A stretch of 38,166 nt of DNA from Bacteroidota bacterium (GTDB lineage Bacteria; Bacteroidota; Bacteroidia; AKYH767-A; OLB10). Location: assembly GCA_016721435.1 (NCBI GenBank), contig JADKIC010000038.1, positions 1-38,166 of the forward strand, given 5' to 3'. The notes below the pieces were generated by a model. That model was not told the origin of the DNA. It did no database searches and saw only the letters and a list, made by a program, of their open reading frames with translations. Of this stretch, positions 17,147 through 27,106 are shown piece by piece (position 1 is the first letter of the stretch; every line of letters starts with the position of its first letter). Position numbers and translations under genes: made by a program.

Positions 17147-17178
17147 CAAAAATATTTGATTAATAGTTATGACACAAA
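17147..17178 (-). promoter_or_regulatory. Bacteroidota-type promoter for the uspA pair
   Basis: On the minus strand TTTG (17178-17175), 20 bp, then TATTTTTG (17154-17147): both elements and the spacing match the Bacteroidota consensus. It predicts a start near 17140 and a leader of about 25 nt before the ATG at 17115. The -33 element lies inside the first codons of the divergent phosphorylase (start 17169), so the two promoter regions overlap. Confidence 0.55.
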
Positions 17179-18044
17179 TACCTGAATCTGAATTAATTTT
17201 AAACAAAGACGGAAGTGTCTATCATTTGAACCTTTTACCATCCGATTTAGCTCCTATTGTCATTAACGTAGGTGATCCTGACCGTGTTGCAATGGTGAGC
17301 GCTTATTTTGATCAGATAAAGGTAAAAAAACAAAAAAGAGAGTTTATCTCTCATACCGGTTCCTATAAAGGCAAATCCATGACGGTGCTCTCTACCGGCA
17401 TAGGCACTGACAATATTGATATAGTTTACAATGAGTTAGATGCATTGGTGAATATCGATCTGCCAACCCGAACGATTAAAAAAGAACTTTCAAAACTTTA
17501 TTTAGTTCGTATTGGCACTTCAGGTTCGCTCCAGGAGGATATTCCGGTGGATAGTTTCGTTTGCTCTGAATATGGTCTGGGTTTAGATGGATTACTGAAC
17601 TTCTATAAACTGGAAAATGATGACTATGAAGAAAGTATTATTCAGGCATTTAGAAAGCATTATCCCAGTAATGGCATATTGGCTCAACCTTATATTTCTA
17701 AAGGATCTGAACGGTTGATTGATTTACTCTCCCCAGAAATGCATAAAGGAATTACAGCTTCCTGTTCCGGCTTTTACGCTCCTCAAATGCGTCAATTACG
17801 ACTTGAACCGGCGCGGATGGATATGATTGAACGCTTGAGTTCTTTCCGTTTTGAAAGTGAACGCATCACCAACTTCGAAATGGAAACCGGGGCGATGTAC
17901 GGCCTGGCTAAATTACTCGGACATCATTGCTGTTCCGCGAATGTGATTGTGGCCAACCGGATTGCCCAACAATATTCCGCAGATGCCGAAGCAGCCATGC
18001 ATAAATTGATAAAAATGGTGCTTGATCGCCTCGCTTCTTTGTAA
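17169..18044 (+). CDS. Nucleoside phosphorylase (uridine phosphorylase-like), 291 aa
   Basis: A phosphorolytic nucleosidase of the PNP/UDP family 1, cleaving a nucleoside with phosphate to base and ribose-1-phosphate in nucleoside salvage. Landmarks are the phosphate-binding NVGDPDRV near residue 35, STGIGTDNIDIVYNEL near 77-92, RIGTSGSLQ near 117, and the nucleoside-binding FEMETGAMYGLA near 238-249. The family resembles uridine phosphorylase, but the exact base preference is not safe to call. It is longer than E. coli Udp (253 aa), as usual for Bacteroidota members. The frame is intact. It is divergent from the uspA pair. Confidence 0.88.
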   Translation: MTQIPESELILNKDGSVYHLNLLPSDLAPIVINVGDPDRVAMVSAYFDQIKVKKQKREFISHTGSYKGKSMTVLSTGIGTDNIDIVYNELDALVNIDLPTRTIKKELSKLYLVRIGTSGSLQEDIPVDSFVCSEYGLGLDGLLNFYKLENDDYEESIIQAFRKHYPSNGILAQPYISKGSERLIDLLSPEMHKGITASCSGFYAPQMRQLRLEPARMDMIERLSSFRFESERITNFEMETGAMYGLAKLLGHHCCSANVIVANRIAQQYSADAEAAMHKLIKMVLDRLASL

Positions 18045-18223
18045 TATTCATTAGTTTTCTGAATCTTTTCGTATAACATTATACCTGAATATCAAGAAGA
18101 TACGACTTATTTTTATTATATTTTAGTCTGTTTTTGCTGTAAGCCGACAGTACATTTTAGGTTTTTAAAAGCTGTTCGTGGAATGCTTTTCGTTGGCCAT
18201 GGTTCAAATGAAATTGAAAAATC

Positions 18224-20886
18224 ATGGAAAAAAAATTACTCTTTCTATTCTTTTGTCTGAACTTATGTTTGGGCAACACGTGGGGAGCTACTTATTATAG
18301 CAAAACCAACGGTGGCAACTGGAATGATAATTCAAGCTGGTCCACGACAGGTTACGGTCAGGCCACCAATTCCGGAACATTTCCTAAGTCCGGGGACTAT
18401 GCTTATATCGGTGATGGCTATACCATAATTGTCAATGTGAACTGTACGACAAGTTATCTTTTTATCGGCCAAGGCACTTCCGGTGAACTGGAATATTCTT
18501 CAGCGGGAAGCTACAATGTAACCGTCATTAACAATGTAACTGTGAATGCCGGAGCCAATTTGAAATATGCAGGCAATAGTACAAGAACCCATACTTTTCA
18601 GGTAGGTAATAATTTAATCAACAATGGAAACATTGACTTTTATTCAGATGCTGATGATGTGGTGAACTTGGTTTTCTATCGTTCAGCCAACTCCATCGTA
18701 TCGGGTTCAGGCACGCAGGATTTAAACCGGGTCACTGTTTCAAAGAGTGCTTCCACAACTTATTATGTGGAAATTCAAAGTACAAGTTTCGAAGCTGCCA
18801 TACGTGAACTGGTTATTACTTACGGAACTTTTCATCATAATAATGCTGCGATATATGAAGTGAATAGCTCGGCCGGAAGTGGTTTCAATATTCCCGCAGA
18901 TGGCATTGTGAAAGTAAGTCAGGGAGCACTGCATTTATCGCCCACCCAGGATGAATTAACCTTGTCCGGGTCTATTTATGTTACAGGAGGAATTTTGAAG
19001 GTAGGTTCGCCAACCGGTCTGGGCGGACTTCGCTACGATAAAACAACCTCCTTCGTACCAAGATTGGATATTGAATCGGGGAAATGGAGATCCATGGTGG
19101 AATCACTTATAAGTCCGGTTCTTCCTCATCTTCCTTCAACTTTACTATTAGTGGTGGCAATTTACTATTAAATACAGGAACATCGGGAACTGCAGATATT
19201 GTTTTTCGCATCAATGATGTTACAGGAAGCACGTGTACCTTTCTGGATGGAAGTATTATTCTTGAAAAGCCAAATACAACCGGCACGTCGGTAACTGATG
19301 TCCAACTTTGTTCCACCAATGGTACTGTTGCTACAACGGGAGGATTTCTGCAATTTGGAAATGAAGAGAGTGGATCCGGACTTACTTATACATTTACACC
19401 GCATAGTTCTGTCACTTTTCCCAATATTATCCTCGCCGGTCCATTAGCGAACAGCGCCATTTTATGCCCTTCGGAAAATTCAACAGAAAATATACATTTG
19501 ATCAGTTTGAATATTTACGAAGGAAAAACATTTGATATTCGTTCTGCCTCAGGTACAACAGGCGATAGCCGCTCCTTCTACCTTACAGGTAATTTCGATG
19601 GGATCAATTCGCTCTATTGCGATGGAACCTTTACTGCACGAAACTCTACACTGACATTAGAAGGTGGAGAGGGACAACAAATAGGCGGAAGCGGAACATT
19701 GGAATTTCATCATTTTGATATCAACAATGGAACAGGTATGACATTGGGAAATGATATCAGGATTTCCGGAACACTATCTCTTAATAGCGGAGTAATCTAC
19801 ACAACCTCTGAAAATACATTAACCATTTCCCCGACAGCAAGCCTGGGTATAGGCAGTGCATCGTCTTATATTGATGGACCACTGATCAGACAAGTAAGTA
19901 CAGATGTAACCTCCGTTTTAAATTTTCCTATAGGAAAGGATGGTCATTACCGTCCATTACAAATGGAAGTTTCTCATGCTACAAATGCAATGGTGACTTA
20001 TACCGCGGACCTCAATAATGCAAATGCAAGGGATTTGAATTATGGATTGCCGGGAAGTATTGACAGAGTTTCTGCTGTAAGGTATTATTCCTTATCACGG
20101 ACAGGTGCATCAAATCTCAATTCGGTGGCGTTTACAATTTATTATGATGCCGGGGATGGAGTGGATGATCCCTCAAATTTAAGAATGGTGATGGATGATG
20201 GTTCCTCCAATTGGACAGATATTGGCGGCACCGGTTCCGGTGCAACAAGTGGGAGTATTACTTCTTCGCCTTCAGGAACTATGAATGGAATTATCGTTCT
20301 GGGCAATACAACAGGCGGTAGTAATTCCTTGCCGGTAACATGGATGTATTTCAGAGCGGGAAATACAGAAGGATTTTCCCTGCTCGAATGGGCGACAGCG
20401 GCAGAAAAGAATGCTGATTTTTTTGAAGTGCAACGCAGTTTCGACGGCAGAAATTTTGAAAATTTAACACGTATCGCTGCTGCCGGTAATTCCACAACAC
20501 CGAAGTACTATTCCTATATCGACCGCACTTCTCCATATACCATCGTATATTACAGGATCAGACAAGTGGATCTGGATGGAGAATATACCTTTTCTTCCAT
20601 GAAAGTACTCAACGGGAAGACTTCTCCAACCCTGTTATTCCCAAATCCCCCGGTGCAGCAAGCATACACTATTTATTTGTCCTCCGAATTCACCGGTGAA
20701 ATCACCGTAAACACTATGGATCTAAATGGAACTATTCTGGATTCACGAACGATTGATAAACCCGAAACAATTCTCCAATGTTCTGTTCCTCCATCGAATT
20801 CAGCTAAGAATCTACTGGTGCAAATCACCGATGCATCCGGAAAAAAATGGACAGGTAAATTGCTCACTGTTGTAAATAATGAATAA
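18224..20886 (+). CDS. T9SS-secreted repetitive beta protein, paralogue A (one frameshift)
   Basis: A large protein predicted to be secreted or surface-bound through the type IX system; role unknown. It has a signal peptide (MEKKLLFLFFCLNLCLGNTWG), then TYYSKTNGGNWNDNSSWST and YIGDGYTIIVN. This is the N-terminal pattern of Bacteroidota proteins that begin with a GDG-type beta-helix-like domain. Long beta-rich repeats follow. Near residue 700 comes LPVTWMYFRAG ... FFEVQRSFDG (an Fn3-like pre-sorting domain), then a divergent C-terminal sorting domain (LLFPNPPVQQ). The frame breaks at the GGGG at 19078-19081. One extra G gives DIESGEMEIHGGITYKSG and an 887-aa product, agreeing with the paralogue at 21.2 kb (GGTLSVYGGITYRSG). 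It stands alone on the plus strand. Confidence 0.85.
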
Positions 20887-21175
20887 ATAAGAGTGATTTA
20901 CTCCTTGAATTTGCATTACTTCCCATCGTTTGAAAAAGCCATTCGTCAATTAAATATAACTGGGGAATAGGGTATGTGATAAACTATTTGAAGGCTAGTT
21001 ACTCTATTTATTCGCTCTTGTTCTATTGTCTGCTAAATTATTTTATCGGTTATACTGAACTCCCTTTTCCATGCACTTTACACCTTACATTACAATTGTA
21101 AGATTTCCTTCCAATTGTTATTTTATCAACCGGAAGCACTTGCATATTTGAATCACCAACAACAATAGTCTAATA
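20887..21175. promoter_or_regulatory. Intergenic spacer between the two T9SS paralogues
   Basis: 289 bp with no coding signal. The best promoter-like word is CATATTTG near 21150, one mismatch from TAnnTTTG, with no well-placed -33 TTTG. No terminator hairpin with a T-run was found, so read-through from the first paralogue into the second remains possible. Confidence 0.25.
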
Positions 21176-23851
21176 ATGCAGCGCATGAAAACTTTAATCA
21201 TGCCGCTCCGAAAATCCGGGTTCATAGCCCTTCTTGTTCTGAGTTTTCTCAGTGAAAGTAATGCTAGAACCTATTATTCTCGACAGAGCGGTCTCTGGAG
21301 TGTGAACACCTCCTGGTCAACAGTAACTTATGGTAGTCCGGTCAACGCCGGCACCTTCCCGCAAAGAGGTGATGTGGTCTTTATCGGTGATGGACATAAC
21401 ATTTCAATGAATGTTAACTCCGTTACTGCGAGCATCACCATCGGTCAGGGGGCATCAGGTTCCTTGCTCTATTCCAATTACCTGACCTTCCTTATGGTTG
21501 TTGCCGGAAACATTACCGTGAATAGCGGAGCGGCTTTTGGGTATGCCTCCAATTCATCAAGGATGCATAATCTTTTCATCAGTGGAAGCATCATCAACAA
21601 TGGATCGGTGGATTTATATGTGGATGCCAATGATTATGTCAATGTGACCTTCAATTCAGCCATTAATTCAGTAATTTCCGGGACAGGCTCCTGGGATTTG
21701 AATCGGGTAACCGTCTTTAAATCAACGCTGATATCGTACAGACTGGAAGCAACTGTTCTGGCATTTGAAACGGCCATAAGAGAACTGGTTGTTGGTTTCG
21801 GAACGTATGTACACAATAACCGGTTTACCTATAATGTTAATCCTGCATTGGGTGATTTTACCGTTGGTCCGAATGCTATTATTCAAGTGATGGATGGTGT
21901 TCTTCACCTTTCGCCTAATTCAAATTATGTTTATCTGCAAGGTCAGATTACAGTGACAGCGGGTACCATGCGTATTGGTTCTGCTACAGGTAACTTTGGG
22001 TTGAGGTATGACCAGAGCGGTGCAGGAATTCCGGCCATTGATGTTACGGGCGGGACACTATCGGTATATGGAGGAATAACATATCGTTCAGGAAATTCCG
22101 GCGACCCGCTTCGTTTTAGTCAGAGTGGCGGTAATGTACTTCTCAATTCAGGATCTACCGGGACCAATCTTGAAGTGTTCAATGTAGGAAATAGCGCTTC
22201 CAGCCGCTTTACTATGAGTGCAGGTACAATTACTTTGCAGAAGCCGGGTAGTGGAGCCGGATTAACCGACTTCAATATTTGTGGCACCTCCGGTACGGTG
22301 ACTGTGAGTGGCGGGACAGTTGTTTTTGGGAATGCGAGCACAGCATCCGGTTCTACTTTTAAATTTACTCCCTATGGCACAGTGAACCATCCCAACTTCC
22401 GGGTTTCAGGTCCTGCAGCCGCTATAGTTACCCTTTGCCCCGTTGCAAACTCAACCTCTGATTTCAGAGTGATGAGCTTAAATATCGATGCCAATAAAAT
22501 CTTTGATAACCGATCTGTTTCAGGTACAACCGGCGATTCCAGAAATATAATCCTGACAGATAATTTCGACGGTTTACATGCTTTTTATAACAACGGAACT
22601 TTTACACCACGTACAGGAACAATAACACTTCAGGGCGGTGAAGGATTATGGATAGGAGGAAGTAGTACTACTTCATTTTACAATCTTACCTTAAATAACA
22701 GTATGGGTTCAAACCTGACGCAAACTATTCAAATCAGTAATACATTATTGATGCTTGACGGGGTCATGTTTTCATCTGCAGCAACGCCTGTTGTTTGCTT
22801 AGCAGGTGCTGCTTCAAATATTGGTTCTTCGATTTCTTATGTCGATGGTCCCATGCAACAACTGGTGGCAAGCAGCAGCGCGCAAAGTATAAATTTCCCG
22901 GTAGGTAAAAATGGCGCCTATCGTCCCATCATCTTAGCAGTGCAACACTCTTCAGTAGCAACGGTTACCTATACTTCCGAAGTTTGGAACAACTCAGCCA
23001 GAGCTATGGGATACTCTTTACCACCCACCTTGACATGGGTATCTGATATTCGCCACTACACCATTACCCGATCTGCTGTTGCCAATCTGAGCAATGCCAG
23101 GGTAACTTTATCCTATGGTGCGGATGACTTTGTTACGGATTTCAGCAATTTACGTGTAGCGCGCGACAATGGTGCATCCGCATGGCTGGATCTGGGTGGT
23201 GTAGGTACGGCGAATGGCACAGGAAGTATTACCTCTGCTAATTTCAATGGCTTTAATAATTATTTTACACTCGCCAACGCCAGTGGTGGAGTGAATCCTC
23301 TTCCTGTTGAATTTGTAAAGTTCAATGGATTAGCTCAGGGCAACTTAGTTATGTTAGACTGGACTACTGCTACTGAAGTAAATAGTGACTTTTTTGAAGT
23401 GCAGCGCAGTGGAGATGGTCATGAATTTATTCCCACTGGTCGGGTGATGGCCAAAGGCTTTTCTAATAGTATTTCTGATTATCAATTCAAAGATGTTCAA
23501 CCATTGAAAGGGATGAGCTATTATCGCTTACGGCAGGTTGATCGAGACGGGACTGATGAATTTACCAATATAGTGGCTGTTAATTTTACAAAATCAACTT
23601 TATCGGTGTTTCCCAATCCGGTAGCTGACAAAATAATCAGAATGGTTCTTCCGGAACAGGAGAATGGTGTTTTAGTCGCGAACCTTTTCGATATGACGGG
23701 AAAAAATGTTCAATACATCGGTAATGTCTTAACGGATGGCTATTCTAGACAGTTCCAAATTGATGCTTCGCTTCTACCCGGAACTTATTTACTCAAGGTG
23801 AGTGATGGTAAAGGACAAGAATGGCAGGAAAAAGTAGTTCTTACTTTTTAA
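21176..23851 (+). CDS. T9SS-secreted repetitive beta protein, paralogue B, 891 aa
   Basis: An intact paralogue of the gene before it, sharing the same order of segments throughout. The N-terminal signal peptide probably starts at the second ATG (21185, MKTLIMPLRKSGFIALLVLS). TYYSRQSGLWSVNTSWST, VVFIGDGHNISMN and a long beta-rich region follow. Near residue 705 is LPVEFVKFNGLAQ, then LDWTTATEVNSDFFEVQRSG and YYRLRQVDRDGT. The C-terminal type-A sorting domain runs VFPNPVADK ... LFDMTGKNV ... LLPGTYLLKVSDG. Such domains direct export through the Por system and attachment to the surface. The tandem duplication, with clear divergence between copies, suggests diversification of an extracellular role such as adhesion or polymer binding (inference). 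Confidence 0.9.
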   Translation: MQRMKTLIMPLRKSGFIALLVLSFLSESNARTYYSRQSGLWSVNTSWSTVTYGSPVNAGTFPQRGDVVFIGDGHNISMNVNSVTASITIGQGASGSLLYSNYLTFLMVVAGNITVNSGAAFGYASNSSRMHNLFISGSIINNGSVDLYVDANDYVNVTFNSAINSVISGTGSWDLNRVTVFKSTLISYRLEATVLAFETAIRELVVGFGTYVHNNRFTYNVNPALGDFTVGPNAIIQVMDGVLHLSPNSNYVYLQGQITVTAGTMRIGSATGNFGLRYDQSGAGIPAIDVTGGTLSVYGGITYRSGNSGDPLRFSQSGGNVLLNSGSTGTNLEVFNVGNSASSRFTMSAGTITLQKPGSGAGLTDFNICGTSGTVTVSGGTVVFGNASTASGSTFKFTPYGTVNHPNFRVSGPAAAIVTLCPVANSTSDFRVMSLNIDANKIFDNRSVSGTTGDSRNIILTDNFDGLHAFYNNGTFTPRTGTITLQGGEGLWIGGSSTTSFYNLTLNNSMGSNLTQTIQISNTLLMLDGVMFSSAATPVVCLAGAASNIGSSISYVDGPMQQLVASSSAQSINFPVGKNGAYRPIILAVQHSSVATVTYTSEVWNNSARAMGYSLPPTLTWVSDIRHYTITRSAVANLSNARVTLSYGADDFVTDFSNLRVARDNGASAWLDLGGVGTANGTGSITSANFNGFNNYFTLANASGGVNPLPVEFVKFNGLAQGNLVMLDWTTATEVNSDFFEVQRSGDGHEFIPTGRVMAKGFSNSISDYQFKDVQPLKGMSYYRLRQVDRDGTDEFTNIVAVNFTKSTLSVFPNPVADKIIRMVLPEQENGVLVANLFDMTGKNVQYIGNVLTDGYSRQFQIDASLLPGTYLLKVSDGKGQEWQEKVVLTF

Positions 23852-23889
23852 AGAAGATTGATTATTTTTCAGGTCTGAAACAGGACCAC

Positions 23890-24327
23890 ATGACAGAAGT
23901 AATACGTTTTAAAACTGAGGATAAAGATAATGCCTCCATCATTTTTGCGATCAGGCAAAAAGTCTTCGTTGAAGAGCAGCATGTCTCTCATGAAGAAGAA
24001 TATGATGAACATGAGGATGAAAGCATGCATTATATGCTGTTGGTGGATAAGCAGCCGGCGGGTACAGCCCGCTGGCGCTTTACCAATGATGGTATTAAGT
24101 TGGAAAGATTTGCGCTTTTGCCGGAATTCAGAAATAAAGGCTATGGTTCATTTTTAGTGAATACCGTCTTAAAGGATGTTATTCCGTATGGTAAAATGAT
24201 CTACCTGAATGCGCAGGTAAATGCCATGAATCTATATAGCAGAGCAGGGTTTTATCAGGTGGGAGAGTTATTTTATGAAGCCAATATTCCACATTTCAAA
24301 ATGATCTTCAAGAATACAGTGTCATAA
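23890..24327 (+). CDS. GNAT family N-acetyltransferase, 145 aa
   Basis: A small acetyl-CoA-dependent acyltransferase of the ElaA/YjcF-like kind; substrate unknown. Motifs are IRQKVFVEEQHVSHEEEYDE near residues 18-38, then AGTARWRF. The acetyl-CoA loop is LLPEFRNKGYGSFLV (motif A, Q/RxxGxG/A) near 77-91, and LNAQVNAMNLYSRAGFYQVG is the usual C-terminal strand. I start it at the ATG at 23890 (MTEVIRFKTED). The open frame extends to 23821, but that would overlap the sorting domain of the upstream gene and adds non-family residues. It is separated by 51 bp from the MATE gene. Confidence 0.85.
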   Translation: MTEVIRFKTEDKDNASIIFAIRQKVFVEEQHVSHEEEYDEHEDESMHYMLLVDKQPAGTARWRFTNDGIKLERFALLPEFRNKGYGSFLVNTVLKDVIPYGKMIYLNAQVNAMNLYSRAGFYQVGELFYEANIPHFKMIFKNTVS

Positions 24328-24378
24328 AACCGTATAGTAGTAAAGCCGTTTAATTTTACGATTTTTGCAAACGGTTGT

Positions 24379-25722
24379 ATGAAGGTTAAAGTAACGTATT
24401 CAGAAATTTGGCGTATTTCATGGCCAATAATGCTCAGTAGCCTCGCAGGAACTGTCATTAATTTTACAGACGTCGCTTTTGTAGCCAGAATTGGAGAAAA
24501 AGAACTGGCTGCTTCAGCGCTGGGTGGCGTTTTCTACTTTTTGCTATTGATGTTGGGCACGGCCGTAGGGATAGGAGCACAAATCATTATTTCAAGAAAA
24601 GCAGGGGAGGATCGTCCAACGGAAATAGGACACGTTTTCGATCATAGCCTGGTCATTCTACTTGTATTTTCTATGTTGATGTTGCTCTTTCTCTATCTGG
24701 CTATACCTTCATTATTGCCATTAATAATTAATGATGGAGAAGTGGCAGCAGCGGCGCTGAGTTATTTAAAAGCACGTAGCTGGAGTTTGCCATTGATGAT
24801 GATGCTCATTGCACTACGTGCCTTCTATACCGGCATTACGCAAACCCGCATTATTACTTATTCTACTGTTCTCATGATGGTATTGAATGTAATACTTAAC
24901 TATGGTTTTGTATTTGGCGGAATAGGATTCCCTGCACTAGGTCTCATCGGGGCGGGACTTGCCTCTGCAATTTCGGAATCACTCGCTGTTGTCTATGCTG
25001 TAATTTATACGATGTCTCGTTCAGTATTTCAGAAATTCAGGTTATTTAAGTTTACACAATTAAAAAGAACGGCCTATGCTCAGATCCTCACTTTATCTTC
25101 TCCCATTATGTTACAACATTTTTTATCGATGGGTGCATGGTTCCTGTTTTTTGTATTGATTGAAAAGTTAGGTGCAAGGGAACTGGCAGTATCAAATGTG
25201 CTTCGTAGTATATACATGGTCCTCATGACACCAATATGGGGCTTTTCTCAGGCCAGCAATAGCATGGTGTCAAATCTTCTTGGACAAAACAAAGAGCATG
25301 AAGTCATTCCTCTGGTCACAAAAATTGTTAAAATGAGTTTTCTTATCGGAGTAGGAGGGATACTGACAAGTATTGCATTTAAAGATTTCCTCTTTCGTCT
25401 TACCACGTCTGATGGTATGCTGATTCAGGAAGCTATTCCGGGCTTTTATGTCGTCTGTGGAGCCACATTAGTATTTTCTATTACTATGGTATTGATTTCA
25501 GCGATTTCAGGTACCGGTCGTACTACTGCAGCAATGATTATTGAAGTAATTTCACTTGTCATCTATGTCGCTTATATACTTATTTTCACAGTGATTCTAC
25601 CGGGCACACTGGAGCTAGTCTGGACTTCTGAACTGATCTATCGGTTGATGATGGGTATAATCAGCTATTTTTACCTCGTTTCCGGAAAATGGAAAAGTAA
25701 ATTGATCACAGAGAAGTTATGA
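24379..25722 (+). CDS. MATE-family efflux transporter, 447 aa
   Basis: An inner-membrane multidrug or toxin extrusion antiporter with about 12 hydrophobic segments, driven by Na+ or H+. The MATE pattern is seen in SWPIMLSSLAGTVINFTDVAFVARIG near residue 12, GVFYFLLLMLGTAVGIGAQIIISRKAG near 48, and the second-half SSPIMLQHFLSMGAWFLFFVLIEKLG near 240. The substrate is not predictable. It is the first gene of a tightly overlapping set: its stop shares an ATGA with the small lipoprotein, which in turn shares an ATGA with fmt. Confidence 0.9.
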   Translation: MKVKVTYSEIWRISWPIMLSSLAGTVINFTDVAFVARIGEKELAASALGGVFYFLLLMLGTAVGIGAQIIISRKAGEDRPTEIGHVFDHSLVILLVFSMLMLLFLYLAIPSLLPLIINDGEVAAAALSYLKARSWSLPLMMMLIALRAFYTGITQTRIITYSTVLMMVLNVILNYGFVFGGIGFPALGLIGAGLASAISESLAVVYAVIYTMSRSVFQKFRLFKFTQLKRTAYAQILTLSSPIMLQHFLSMGAWFLFFVLIEKLGARELAVSNVLRSIYMVLMTPIWGFSQASNSMVSNLLGQNKEHEVIPLVTKIVKMSFLIGVGGILTSIAFKDFLFRLTTSDGMLIQEAIPGFYVVCGATLVFSITMVLISAISGTGRTTAAMIIEVISLVIYVAYILIFTVILPGTLELVWTSELIYRLMMGIISYFYLVSGKWKSKLITEKL

Positions 25723-26063
25723 AGATGCGAATGGTGTGGTTCGGGCTGTTGCTTATTGGAATGGTTTCCTGTAAATCAGGGAAAACATCCGCAACCGGAG
25801 GAGGTAATGTAGAAATGCCTGAAGAAAAACCTGACCCCAGGTTCAGGAAAATGAAGGTGATCGATAGCAGAGATCTTGATGGCTGTGGCTTTCTGTTGAT
25901 GCAGGACGACAGTACCCTCTTTGATCCGGGTGTTCTCGACGAGAAATTCAGAAAGGATCAACTGGAAGTCTGGGTTCACTTTCAAAAAGTTAAAGATAGA
26001 ATGAGTATTTGCATGCGTGGCATACCGGTGACAATCATTGAAATTAAAGGGCTTGACAAATGA
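25719..26063 (+). CDS. Small hypothetical lipoprotein, 114 aa
   Basis: Unknown function. The signal MKMRMVWFGLLLIGMVSCKS has a lipobox (MVSC), with lipidation expected at Cys18; MRMVWFG at 25725 is an alternative start. The mature part contains VIDSRDLDGCGFLLMQDDST near residues 48-67 and VWVHFQKVKDRMSICMRGIP near 85-104. These two cysteine-containing segments look like a small beta-barrel or OB-like domain recurring in Bacteroidota lipoproteins. ATGA overlaps on both sides tie its translation to the MATE gene and fmt. I cannot assign a role. Confidence 0.75.
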   Translation: MKMRMVWFGLLLIGMVSCKSGKTSATGGGNVEMPEEKPDPRFRKMKVIDSRDLDGCGFLLMQDDSTLFDPGVLDEKFRKDQLEVWVHFQKVKDRMSICMRGIPVTIIEIKGLDK

Positions 26064-27011
26064 AAATTATTTTCCTTGGCACTCCCGCATTTGCAGTTCC
26101 TTCTCTGAAGATACTTGTTGAGAATGGCTATGAAATTGTGGCTGTAATTACCGCAGAAGATAAAGCTGCCGGACGAGGTCAACGTATTGCAATTTCTGAT
26201 GTCAAAAAATATGCTCTGGAAGCCGGATTGAAAATACTTCAACCCAAACGAATGAATGATCCGGTTTTCCTGGACGAAGTAAAATCTCTGCAGGCTGATC
26301 TTCAAATTGTGGTCGCCTTTCGCATGATGCCGGAAGCATTGTGGTCGATGCCACCCCTTGGCACCTTTAACCTTCATGGATCATTGCTCCCTCAGTACAG
26401 AGGGGCCGCTCCCATAAACAGAGCCATCATGAACGGTGAAACAAAACCGGATTGACTACTTTTTTCTAAAACATGAGATTGATACCGGTCTCATCATTTA
26501 TAGAAAGGAAGTGCCAATTGGTCCGGAAGATACCGCGGGAGATTTGCATGATCGTATGATGGAAGAAGGTCCATTGCTAGTTTTAAAGACGGTGAGAGCG
26601 ATCGAAAACAACGCTATTCAATTGCAACCACAGGAAGAATATATCCAACAGGGGGAGGAAGTAAAATCAGCTCCCAAAATTTTTAAAGAGGATTGCAAAC
26701 TCGATTTCAGCAAGGATATCCATCATTTGAATAATCAGGTGAGGGGATTAAGTCCATTTCCGGGAGCATTTTTTGATTTGGCGCTGGAGGATGGATCGCT
26801 TCTCCCCGTTAAAGTCTTTCGCGCTATCCCCGAACCCGCAGGAACAGTATTGACACACGAAATTATCAGTGACGGTAAAAACACCTTAAAAATAAGTGCT
26901 GCAGATGGATTTCTGGTAGTGCAGGAATTGCAATTGCCCGGTAAGAAACGAATGAAGACAGAAGAATTACTTCGTGGTTTTAAGTTTCCGGAACGGGCTA
27001 CCATTCTATAA
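26060..27011 (+). CDS. fmt: Methionyl-tRNA formyltransferase (two small indels)
   Basis: Formylates the initiator Met-tRNA with 10-formyl-THF as donor. The N-terminal part has IIFLGTPAFAVPSLKIL, DKAAGRGQRI and the core FNLHGSLLPQYRGAAPINRAI (Asn, His and the SLLP loop). After the break come FFLKHEIDTG and the C-terminal tRNA-binding domain with LSPFPGAF. The break at 26443-26465 needs one A added to AAAA (26443-26446) and one T added to the six-T run (26460-26465). This gives NGETKTGLTTFFLKHEIDTG and a 317-aa protein of normal length. fmt is essential or nearly so, so two real frameshifts 20 bp apart are unlikely. Confidence 0.93.
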
Positions 27012-27106
27012 AAAGCGTGTAGCATTCATTCTTTTTAACGTTAAATAGTTAATATAATTTTAGCAGACCCGACTGCTTCCGGCAGAATGATAAGCATCTT
27101 TGTGCT

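Noticed and set aside
26443..26465. Programmed ribosomal frameshifting in fmt (and at similar sites in ccmF and recQ)
   Set aside because: fmt is not known to use it, two separate single-base changes are needed, no slippery site plus pseudoknot is evident, and the same kind of break occurs in many unrelated genes of the window.
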